Assembly (NCBI GenBank): GCA_002787815.1
Contig: PCUY01000026.1
Coordinates: 1-33,816, forward strand
Direction: 5' to 3'
From: Bacteroidetes bacterium CG12_big_fil_rev_8_21_14_0_65_60_17
Lineage (GTDB): Bacteria > Bacteroidota > Rhodothermia > Rhodothermales > UBA10348
DNA: 33,816 nt
Shown: piece after piece, positions 16,117 through 23,766 of the stretch
How positions within the stretch are numbered: the stretch's first letter is position 1
How the letters are laid out: each line of letters begins with the position of its first letter
Translations under genes and position numbers: made by a program
The notes under the pieces: generated by a model
What the model was told of the DNA's origin: nothing
Database searches by the model: none
Seen by the model: the letters and a program-made list of their open reading frames with translations, nothing else

Positions 16117-17853
16117 ATGCAACGCTTTCTTTCAGTTTCCTACTTCGTCCTCGTCGCGGCTCTTGTACCCGGCTGTGATTTCCAGGCGGTCGAGGACGCC
16201 CTGGACGATTTCAACGTCGTAATTGGTCTCGAGTCCGTCAACACGGTCATCAACGGCACGGTCGTGGACGCGAGCACCGGTAACCTCGTGCCCGCCCGCC
16301 TCACATTTTCCGGAAACGATGCACCGGCCATCATCGATGCGTTCTCCGACCCGGTAAGTGAGATCGACGCCGATGCCGGTATTGTTACGTTCGGCATTGT
16401 GAATTCAGTGGTGCCTTCACCTGCTTCGCCCGTGGAGATTGTGGTGACGGCGGAGGCCGAGGGCTTCCATGAAACGTCCCGGACGCTGCGTATTACTGAG
16501 ACGGGGGACGCCAGCTTCAATATCACCCTGACGCCGGTTTCCGTGACAGCGCCCATACGCGGAACCCAGAGCAGTTTCAGTTCCGGATTGCAAACGACAG
16601 GTGGCACCGTCCAGCAGGACGCGCTCATCGAGACGCCCCTTGCGGCACAGTCCACGGCGCAGGCCAGTCTGGCGGTGCCGGCCGGTACGACACCACTCAC
16701 GCGTTCCGGAGCGCCGCTCTCAGGCGCGCTCACAACCGAACTGCGCGTGTTTGACTCTGCGTCCGGCACGCGGTCAATACCCTCCGGTGCCCGTGCGGCG
16801 GCAGGGGTTGCGAATGCGTCCATAGTGGGTGCCACCTATTTCCGGATGTCAGACGCATCCGGTTCCGTTGTCGCTTCGTTCAGGGGCCCACAGGGTAAAT
16901 CCGGCTCGGCATGTTCGGACGGGGGCGGAACGAGTCTCCGCATTCTGACGAGAGATGCAGCGCTCGTCGCTGCATTTCCATCCATGGCGAATCCGACAGC
17001 CACGGTCTCGGCATGGACCCCCGCCGACGGCCAGAATAATCAGGTGGCGAGCGGCATTCCCGTGACGCTTGACGGTGACGCCTTGGTTGCGGAATTGTGT
17101 TTCGGTGGCAGTGCGGCCAACGTTGACGCGTCCGCGCTCGGCGATGTGTCCCATGGGGTCTTCTACACGTATGCGCTCGTACCGGGAGGCGGGGCGACAT
17201 TGGAGACGGGACGCCTGAACCACCAGGTATCCATTTCGAATCCGTCGGCTTCCGCAGTCAACGCCGTCTTTACGCTTGTTGGACCGGGCCTCCAGGAAAC
17301 CAATGGGCGTCAGATCGGGCCGGGTACGACCGTGCTCAGCCTGGCGGATCTCTTTGATAACGCATCGGAATTCAGTGTCCTCTCCGGTGCCAGTTTCATC
17401 CTTACGGCCACGTCGCCTACCGGCGCGTCTGAATCGACGGTCGTTTCCCCTTCGCCACTGAGCGGCGCATCTACCCTGAATATGCCGTCGAATGCGGGGC
17501 TCGAAACGTATTCCGTCAGTGCCACGCTCCAGTGCCCCGATCCGGTGAACCAGAAGTTCGAGGTGCAGGTCACGACCGAGAGTCTGGACGCGGTGAGTGC
17601 TTTTTACCGGGTGGCCAGCAGCGACGACGCGTGGACGCTCGTCCGCAGAGCGGATATCTCCCGCAAGGAAGCCACATCCTCTTCCATTTCAATCGAAGCC
17701 AGTCTGTCCCTGCTTCCGAGCACGAATTATGCATTCCGCGGTGTGCTCGGCGATGACTCATCCGAAACAGTGCAGATGACACCCGCGACGGGCACGGCAT
17801 GGACGGTAACGCTGACGCCCGATGACGTTGGTCTCACATGCGAGGCCAGGTAG
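16117..17853 (+). CDS. Large hypothetical lipoprotein with carboxypeptidase-regulatory-like domain
   Basis: A 578-residue lipoprotein. The signal ends at LVPGC (C20). Residues about 42-140 look like a carboxypeptidase-regulatory/Ig-like domain (INGTVVDASTGNLVPARLTFSG, ending in a FNITLTPV strand). The middle is low-complexity, rich in Ser, Ala, Thr and Gly. The C-terminal part (EVQVTTESLDAVSAFYRVASSDDAWTLVRR) resembles a fibronectin-III-like domain. No catalytic motif is seen. It is probably a cell-surface structural or binding protein. It starts 38 bp after the beta-barrel gene. Confidence 0.8.
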   Translation: MQRFLSVSYFVLVAALVPGCDFQAVEDALDDFNVVIGLESVNTVINGTVVDASTGNLVPARLTFSGNDAPAIIDAFSDPVSEIDADAGIVTFGIVNSVVPSPASPVEIVVTAEAEGFHETSRTLRITETGDASFNITLTPVSVTAPIRGTQSSFSSGLQTTGGTVQQDALIETPLAAQSTAQASLAVPAGTTPLTRSGAPLSGALTTELRVFDSASGTRSIPSGARAAAGVANASIVGATYFRMSDASGSVVASFRGPQGKSGSACSDGGGTSLRILTRDAALVAAFPSMANPTATVSAWTPADGQNNQVASGIPVTLDGDALVAELCFGGSAANVDASALGDVSHGVFYTYALVPGGGATLETGRLNHQVSISNPSASAVNAVFTLVGPGLQETNGRQIGPGTTVLSLADLFDNASEFSVLSGASFILTATSPTGASESTVVSPSPLSGASTLNMPSNAGLETYSVSATLQCPDPVNQKFEVQVTTESLDAVSAFYRVASSDDAWTLVRRADISRKEATSSSISIEASLSLLPSTNYAFRGVLGDDSSETVQMTPATGTAWTVTLTPDDVGLTCEAR

Positions 17854-17890
17854 TGCACTTCTGACGCCGGCACGCAAAACATCATATTGA

Positions 17891-19135
17891 ATGTCCAGAT
17901 ACAAGCTCCGGTGTCTCGGTACGGAAGACCGGATTGAAGACGAATATACCGTCCGGTACCATGATACTGCGCTTCTTCGAACGGAGTATGAGGCTCGGAC
18001 ACTGATCCCCCGGGATCTGCCCGGTCTGTGGCGGTGGACCGACTGGTTGCCGGTGTCGGCTCCGGGTGAACAGGTAGCCGGGTCGGTATGTTACCGAAGT
18101 GAGGCGCTTGGAGAGAGGTTGGGCCTTTCCAATCTCTGGATTTCTTTTCAGGGATTTTGGCCGGAAAAAGGAGGGTATTGCCCGACCACCACGTTCAAGG
18201 ATATGGAGGCGGTGACGACGCTGCGCAGACTCCGGGATCATGATGTTCCGGGCCTGATTTGTGCATCGGCTGGGAATACCGCACGGGCATTTGCCCATTT
18301 CGGGGGTCTGGATGACTATCCGATCCTGCTGGTGGTGGCCGAAAAGCACATTGGTCGGATCTGGGTTCCCGAGGGTCACCCGACGGACTCGGTGACACTG
18401 ATTGGCATTGCCGGTGGTGATTACAACGATGCCATTGAAGTCACGGGTCGCATTCTTGAGTCCGGGGGATGGCGCCGGGAAGGCGGCGTGCATAACGTGG
18501 CGCGCAGGGACGGCATTGGCTCACTCATTTTGACCGCTGCAGAGGCCATTGGAGCGCTCCCGAAGCATTATTTCCAGGGCGTGGGTGGGGGACCCGGTCC
18601 GATAGGCGTGCACGAAATGGCACTCAGGGCCATTGACGCTGGTTTTGCAACGGGCCCCGTTCCGCAACTCCACCTGTCGCAGAATGACACGTTCTGTCCC
18701 GTCCACGATGCGTGGAACGAGCGCAGTCGAACGCTGACCGCCCTTGGCGGAACCATGCATCCCCGGGTCTACTCGGACTACCTGGTCAACCGCGCGCCGG
18801 CCTGGAGCGTAACGGGAGGACTGTTCGACGTGTTGACCGAGTCGGGGGGCGAGACGTACGCGGTATCCTACGCCGAGGCGGCCGCAGCCGATTCGCTCAT
18901 CCGAGAGGTGGAGGGTGTTGACCCGATGTCACCGGCGGCCGTGGCCCTGGCCTCGCTGCAACAGGCTGTGGCCAGCGGTCGTGTGGATGCGGACGATTGC
19001 ATTCTACTGAATATATCCGGAGGAGGGCAGGAGCGGTATCGGACAGAGGTCGAGACGAAGGCGATCGTCCCCCTGGCGATTGCGGACAAGGAAGAGGCTG
19101 TGTGTCTGGGGCGTTCGATCGTATCCGGGATGTGA
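17891..19135 (+). CDS. Cysteate synthase (threonine-synthase-like PLP enzyme)
   Basis: A 414-residue fold-type II PLP enzyme. Cysteate synthase makes L-cysteate from O-phospho-L-serine and sulfite. The N-terminus (YKLRCLGTEDRIEDEYTVRYHDTALLRTEYEAR) is characteristic of this branch of threonine-synthase homologues. The Schiff-base lysine is probably K103 in TTTFKDMEA. The substrate loop SAGNTARAF is at 126-134, and the PLP-phosphate glycine loop GVGGGPGPIG is at 230-239. Methanogens use this activity for coenzyme M; in Bacteroidota cysteate feeds sulfonolipid (capnine-type) synthesis, the likely role here. A threonine synthase of unusual type is the alternative. Its stop codon overlaps a CRP-like box for the next gene. 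Confidence 0.82.
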   Translation: MSRYKLRCLGTEDRIEDEYTVRYHDTALLRTEYEARTLIPRDLPGLWRWTDWLPVSAPGEQVAGSVCYRSEALGERLGLSNLWISFQGFWPEKGGYCPTTTFKDMEAVTTLRRLRDHDVPGLICASAGNTARAFAHFGGLDDYPILLVVAEKHIGRIWVPEGHPTDSVTLIGIAGGDYNDAIEVTGRILESGGWRREGGVHNVARRDGIGSLILTAAEAIGALPKHYFQGVGGGPGPIGVHEMALRAIDAGFATGPVPQLHLSQNDTFCPVHDAWNERSRTLTALGGTMHPRVYSDYLVNRAPAWSVTGGLFDVLTESGGETYAVSYAEAAAADSLIREVEGVDPMSPAAVALASLQQAVASGRVDADDCILLNISGGGQERYRTEVETKAIVPLAIADKEEAVCLGRSIVSGM

Positions 19136-19173
19136 TGCGGGTCACGTTTCTTTTCTGACGCAATTGGTATAGA
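19131..19173 (+). promoter_or_regulatory. Second CRP-type operator, before anchor-B/heptaheme genes
   Basis: TGTGAtgcgggTCACG (19131-19146) matches the 15002-15017 box, differing from perfect symmetry at its last base in the arms. A −10-like TATAGA is at 19168-19173. A start near 19180 would put the operator centre (19138.5) at about −41.5, the same geometry as the first box. The operator overlaps the stop codon (19133-19135) of the cysteate synthase gene. Confidence 0.62.
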
Positions 19174-19208
19174 TTGGGTCTCCTGCTTACCACAATCTTA
19201 CCCGCGTC

Positions 19209-21566
19209 ATGCACCGTTATCCGAGTATTTTCTCTCATTTTCGCGCCGTTTTCCTGCCCATTTTCCTGTTTCTGGTTGGCGCTGTCCTGACGTTGACTCC
19301 TGCCGTACACGCCCAGGAATTCGGTGCGGCCCTTGCCATCGCGGATGACCAGATCATAGCCTCCGATCTGGGCAGCGGTGCATCGGCCGGACAGGTATAT
19401 GTATTTTCCCGTGGCGTCGACGGCTCTTGGGCGTCGACGGACGTCCTTTCGCTCGCCGGTCCGGATGCGGATGCGGATGGTTATGGCCAGGCACTGGCAG
19501 CCGACGGTGCGACGCTCGTTGTCGGGGCCGGGCTGCGTGGCCTGGTCGATATCCACACCAGAGGCGCCGATGGATCATGGACACGCGTCCAGCGACTTGC
19601 CGAAGAGGCAGCTGGCTTTGGCCGCGCCGTGAGCCTTGACGACCATATGCTGATCGTGGGCGCTGAAAATGGCGCGTTCGGCTACCACCGGGGACAGGAT
19701 GGCGTGTGGGTGCCGGTTCCGGGACTGGATGCCGGTGTGTTCGCGGACAATGCAGACCATGGTGCAGCGGTCAGCGTGGAAGGAACGCGTGCGCTTGTGG
19801 GTGCTCCCGGCGCCAATGACGGAAACGGTGAAGTCCATGGGTACTACTTCCAGGATGGTGCATGGCATGCCAGTGGGCGCCTGGACCTGCCGGCTGCCGG
19901 AGAGGGAACGGCTTTCGGGACGTCTGTCCTGGTGCATCACGGATTCGCGCTGGCTGGTGCCCCGGGGTATGACCGGCGCATTGGCGCCGTGGGTGTGTAC
20001 GCGTGGGACGAGGAAACGACGTCCTACAGCTTCTCAACGAGACTCACGTTGCCAGCTGCGAGCGGCAATGAGAGACTGGGTGCATGGCTGGCCTACAGTG
20101 AGCATGTCGTCTACGTGGGAGCGCCCATGACGAACCGCGCGGAGGGTGCCGTGCATGCCTTCCGCGCCGAGAACCACATGCAGACGTGGATGGTACAGGT
20201 GCCGCTTCCCGTCGATCTGCAGGTGAGGAATGGTCTGGGCTCCCGCCTGGCGGTGCAGGGAGATCTGCTTGTGGCAAGTGCCCCCATGTATGACAATGGG
20301 GAAGGTGCCGTTGTGGTATATGAAAAAGGAGACGACGGCTCCTGGATGCAGTCCTCAGTCGTGTATCCTGACGAGGGCGCGGCCTACGCATCCATCACAG
20401 GCAGTGAAATGCCCTGCGAGGACGGTTCGGCAGGCGGATGGACCTGTCAGGACGTGGACATGATTTCGTTTTTGTCTGTTTCGGATATCGGAGGCGTGCG
20501 TGGAACACGTACGAACGACATCTGGGGTTGGACCGATCCGGAGACGGGACGTGAATACGCCCTCGTGGGCCGAACCGATGGTATGGCCTTCGTTGACGTT
20601 ACCGATCCCACCATGCCGGTCTATCTGGGCAATATGGACCGCACCCCGGGCGCACCACCGTCGGTGTGGCGCGACATGAAGGTGTACAGGGACCACGTGT
20701 TCGTCGTCGCTGATGGCGCCGGTGAACACGGCATGCAGGTCTTTGATCTGTCGCGACTGCGAAACGTGGAGAACGCGCCGGTTGAATTCGAGCCGGACGT
20801 GCTGTACGACGGAATTGCCAGCTCCCACAATATCGTAATCAATGAGGAAACGGGATTTGCCTACGCCGTGGGTAATCGCATGGGCGGAGAGACATGTGGT
20901 GGTGGCCTGCATATGATTGACATCAGTTCACCGAAAGTGCCCGTATTCGCCGGTTGTTTCGCGCATGAAGGCACGGGTCGCAGCGGAACAGGTACGACGC
21001 ATGATGCCCAGTGCGTCGTGTACCGCGGGCCGGACAGTGACCATGCTGGAAAGGAAATTTGCCTCGGATCGAACGAAACAGCCCTCTCCATCGCGGATGT
21101 CACCGACAAGAAAGACCCGACTGTCATCTCAATGGCTACGTATCCCGCGATTGCCTACACCCATCAAGGGTGGCTCACGGAAGATCAACGCTTCTTTTTC
21201 ATCAATGACGAAGGAGACGAGCCGCAGGGACTTGTGGATGGCACAAGAACACTCATTTTCGACCTCGTGGATCTTGATGACCCGGTTCTCGTGGGTGAGC
21301 ACATATCTACCGAGAAGAACACGGACCATAATCTGTACGTGCGCGGCAACACGATGTATCAGTCCAACTACCAGTCGGGCCTGCGTATTTTCGATATCAC
21401 GGACCCGGAAAGTCCCCAGGAAATTGCCTATTTCGATACCGTTCGCAACGACGCCACGGGAGGCGGCTCCTGGAGCAACTATCCGTATTTCGAAAGTGGC
21501 ACGATTGTCGTGACATCCGGCCGCGAGGGACTGTTCATGCTCAGGAAGAAGGAGGTGGATCTGTAA
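19209..21566 (+). CDS. Choice-of-anchor B family surface protein
   Basis: A 785-residue exported protein. The signal peptide ends near VHAQ (A35). Residues about 37-390 contain integrin/FG-GAP-like blades with repeated cores such as ALAADGATLVVGA, VEGTRALVGAPG and VLVHHGFALAGAPG. Residues about 400-780 are the 'choice-of-anchor B' region with LVIVD-type blades: GMAFVDVTDPTMPVYLG, GLHMIDISSPKVPVFAG, ALSIADVTDKKDPTV and GLRIFDITDPESPQEIA. Histidines at SSHNIV, THQGW and DHNLY are typical of the family. The C-terminus lacks an obvious type IX sorting domain. Such proteins are extracellular beta-propellers of unknown function. It probably shares a transcript with the heptaheme gene. Confidence 0.87.
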   Translation: MHRYPSIFSHFRAVFLPIFLFLVGAVLTLTPAVHAQEFGAALAIADDQIIASDLGSGASAGQVYVFSRGVDGSWASTDVLSLAGPDADADGYGQALAADGATLVVGAGLRGLVDIHTRGADGSWTRVQRLAEEAAGFGRAVSLDDHMLIVGAENGAFGYHRGQDGVWVPVPGLDAGVFADNADHGAAVSVEGTRALVGAPGANDGNGEVHGYYFQDGAWHASGRLDLPAAGEGTAFGTSVLVHHGFALAGAPGYDRRIGAVGVYAWDEETTSYSFSTRLTLPAASGNERLGAWLAYSEHVVYVGAPMTNRAEGAVHAFRAENHMQTWMVQVPLPVDLQVRNGLGSRLAVQGDLLVASAPMYDNGEGAVVVYEKGDDGSWMQSSVVYPDEGAAYASITGSEMPCEDGSAGGWTCQDVDMISFLSVSDIGGVRGTRTNDIWGWTDPETGREYALVGRTDGMAFVDVTDPTMPVYLGNMDRTPGAPPSVWRDMKVYRDHVFVVADGAGEHGMQVFDLSRLRNVENAPVEFEPDVLYDGIASSHNIVINEETGFAYAVGNRMGGETCGGGLHMIDISSPKVPVFAGCFAHEGTGRSGTGTTHDAQCVVYRGPDSDHAGKEICLGSNETALSIADVTDKKDPTVISMATYPAIAYTHQGWLTEDQRFFFINDEGDEPQGLVDGTRTLIFDLVDLDDPVLVGEHISTEKNTDHNLYVRGNTMYQSNYQSGLRIFDITDPESPQEIAYFDTVRNDATGGGSWSNYPYFESGTIVVTSGREGLFMLRKKEVDL

Positions 21567-21570
21567 AAGA

Positions 21571-21721
21571 GTGTTCAAGAACCAGCGTGCGCCAGGATGC
21601 GAGCGCCGGGATGCCAGATCCAAGGCGTCCCGACGCCGAATAGTTGCGCTATTCGAAGGAGGGACAACGCCGGAGATGGCATTCCGCCGCCGCACCAGGG
21701 TGTACGATGGTTCTTCAACAC
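21571..21721 (+). repeat. 151-bp near-complete imperfect palindrome (long hairpin)
   Basis: The element is self-complementary end to end around its exact midpoint at 21646. Its ends are GTGTTCAAGAACC (21571-21583) and GGTTCTTCAACAC (21709-21721), one mismatch in 13. The apex is CGAATAG-TTGCG-CTATTCG (21637-21655). Internal arms also pair, for example GGGATGCCA with TGGCATTCC and GTCCC with GGGAC. At least three non-Watson-Crick positions are G·U on the plus strand (they would be A·C on the other), which favours a structured RNA read in the direction of the genes. It begins 5 bp after the anchor-B stop. A MITE/ERIC-like intergenic repeat is the main alternative. Confidence 0.78.
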
Positions 21722-21735
21722 GCTTCTCAAGCGTG
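21719..21735 (+). repeat. Small perfect hairpin before the heptaheme gene
   Basis: CACGCTT (21719-21725) and AAGCGTG (21729-21735) form a perfect 7-bp stem with loop CTC, 30 nt before the ATG at 21766. Its first three bases are the last three of the 151-bp palindrome, so the two structures compete at their base. No T-run follows, so it is not a typical terminator. Confidence 0.65.
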
Positions 21736-21765
21736 CAGATTCGGCTCGTTGCTACGGTCAGGAAA

Positions 21766-23763
21766 ATGGCGACCGCTGTGCTCCTGGCCTGCGCGGTTGT
21801 TCTGGCTCTGTCAGGGTGTAGCAGGAACAGGGATGCCCTGCAAACAGCGACAGACGGACCCATTTACAGGAACTGGACGGGGGAAGCGACCTACGTGGGC
21901 CGTGAGACCTGTGCCCAGTGCCACCAGCCGCAGTATGATTCGTTTGTGCGCTCTCAGATGGGGCGTTCATGGAAACATGCGCAACGCTCCTTGTCCGATG
22001 CCGACTGGAATGATCCTCCCGCGCTCCGTGACGAATTCAACGATCTCTATTTTCAGCCTTTTGCTGTCGGGGAGGATCTGTTTGTGCGGGAGTTCCGCCT
22101 TGATGGTGCCGATACCACACACATGCGTGTGGAGCAGATCGATTTCATTGTTGGTTCCGGCCACCATACCAATAGCCACATTTACGAAGAAGGCGGATAT
22201 CTGTACCAGATTCCAGTCACGTGGTACGCGCAGGATGCCAAATGGGGATTGGCGCCAAAATTTCAGAAGCCGGGCAACAACTTCAGATTCAGTCGTGTCA
22301 TCACGGACGAATGCATGGCGTGTCACAACGCGCCACCGTCGTTTGTCCCAAGCTCTGAAAACCGCTTCAACGACGTTCCGTCAGGTATCGGATGTGAAAA
22401 TTGCCACGGGCCGGGATCCGTTCACGTGGAGGAAAAAGAGGCCGGAATCATTGTCAATGTGGCCGAGGAAATTGACGCTTCCATTGTAAACCCGGGAAAA
22501 CTCATTCCGGAACGGCAACTTGATGTATGCAAGCGATGCCATATGCAGGGGGTGGCCGTCTTTGCCGACGGAGAGCAGCCACTGGACTGGCGCCCGGGCA
22601 GGACTCTTGCTGCACATGAGCAGGTGTTCTGGCCGCGTCAGCCGGATTCGGTGTCGAATTTCATCATGGCATCGCACCCTGATCGTCTGGCCATGAGCGC
22701 TTGTTTCGAATCCACGTGGGAATCGTATCGGAATGCCGGAGGCGCGAAGGCCCTGAATGATTCCGGTGGCGCGTCCAGGCCGCTGACCTGTTTGACGTGT
22801 CACGATCCCCACATGCCTATTGAAGAGATGCCTGACGGGCACTACGATGCGATATGCCAGAACTGTCATGAAGGCCCGAAGGCATTGACTGGTCCGTGCA
22901 CGGAACCTTCAGTCGTCGCGGGAACCAACACAGCGTCCTGTGCATCGTGCCACATGCCGCCATCGGGTACATCGGACATTCCGAATGTGAAGGTGACGGA
23001 TCACTATATACGCGTCGTGGAACGAGACTCATTGCCTCCGGAGGGTGTCGAGGAGCAGCGTCGTTTTCTCAGGTTGGCGGCTCTGATCGGAAGCAATGCT
23101 TCACACCGCCAGGTGGCAGACGGTTTCCTGACGTATTTCGAGCAATTCACCGACAGGCCAGGTATGCTCGATTCAGCTGCCGCTCGTCTGCAAAAAGCAC
23201 GGCGTGTAGATCAAGACGAGAACTTGACGACATCCTGGATTAGATTGTGGCACCTGAAGCAGGACTATGCGGCTACAGTCCGGTTTGTGACGTCGGATGA
23301 CTTTTCCGAGCCTCACGACGCATGGACGCTGTATCGGATGGGGCAGGCATTTCGACAGACAGGACGACTGGATGAAGCCGTCGTCTACATGGAGCGGGCC
23401 GTGGCATTGGGAGAGGACCATCTTCGGTTTACGGATCAACTTGGCGCGGCGTATGTGGATGCAGGTCGTTACGAAGATGCCGTGCGAGTGCTGACACGTA
23501 ACGTGGAACGACAGGAACGATTCGTTGAGTCGTGGATCAACCGGGGATTTGCCCGGTTGCTGCTTGGAGATTTTGATGCCGCTGAGGCTGATTTCAAGCA
23601 GGCGCTGCGAATGGAACCTGACCAGGAGCAGGCATTGGCAAATCTTGCGTCGCTTTATGCGAACACGAATCGCGGGGATGCGGCCCGCCCGCTTGTGCGT
23701 CGACTGCTGAAGCTTTCACCCGGACATCCGGGATACCAACAACTCTGGAATGCCCTTCAATAA
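21766..23763 (+). CDS. Heptaheme c-type cytochrome lipoprotein with TPR domain
   Basis: A 665-residue lipoprotein: the signal ends at ALSGC (C18). Seven CXXCH heme sites are present: CAQCH 49-53, CMACH 183-187, CENCH 210-214, CKRCH 255-259, CLTCH 342-346, CQNCH 364-368 and CASCH 392-396. Residues about 440-665 are helical tetratricopeptide repeats (YRMGQAFRQTGRLDEAVVYMERAVALGED; INRGFARLLLGDFDAAEADFKQALRMEPD). Cytochrome-c554-like multihemes fused to TPRs are known, usually of undefined role in periplasmic or extracellular electron transfer. The start at 21766 is chosen for the lipoprotein signal; the frame is open back to 21571 but there it crosses the palindromic element. Confidence 0.9.
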   Translation: MATAVLLACAVVLALSGCSRNRDALQTATDGPIYRNWTGEATYVGRETCAQCHQPQYDSFVRSQMGRSWKHAQRSLSDADWNDPPALRDEFNDLYFQPFAVGEDLFVREFRLDGADTTHMRVEQIDFIVGSGHHTNSHIYEEGGYLYQIPVTWYAQDAKWGLAPKFQKPGNNFRFSRVITDECMACHNAPPSFVPSSENRFNDVPSGIGCENCHGPGSVHVEEKEAGIIVNVAEEIDASIVNPGKLIPERQLDVCKRCHMQGVAVFADGEQPLDWRPGRTLAAHEQVFWPRQPDSVSNFIMASHPDRLAMSACFESTWESYRNAGGAKALNDSGGASRPLTCLTCHDPHMPIEEMPDGHYDAICQNCHEGPKALTGPCTEPSVVAGTNTASCASCHMPPSGTSDIPNVKVTDHYIRVVERDSLPPEGVEEQRRFLRLAALIGSNASHRQVADGFLTYFEQFTDRPGMLDSAAARLQKARRVDQDENLTTSWIRLWHLKQDYAATVRFVTSDDFSEPHDAWTLYRMGQAFRQTGRLDEAVVYMERAVALGEDHLRFTDQLGAAYVDAGRYEDAVRVLTRNVERQERFVESWINRGFARLLLGDFDAAEADFKQALRMEPDQEQALANLASLYANTNRGDAARPLVRRLLKLSPGHPGYQQLWNALQ

Positions 23764-23766
23764 CCC

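Noticed and set aside
21719-21735. Rho-independent terminator after the anchor-B gene
   Set aside because: The stem is followed by GCAGATTCGG, not a T-run, and transcription probably continues into the heptaheme gene.
21571-21765. Heptaheme gene starting with GTG at 21571
   Set aside because: The added N-terminus is Arg-rich and lies before a good lipoprotein signal. The DNA there is explained by the 151-bp palindrome.
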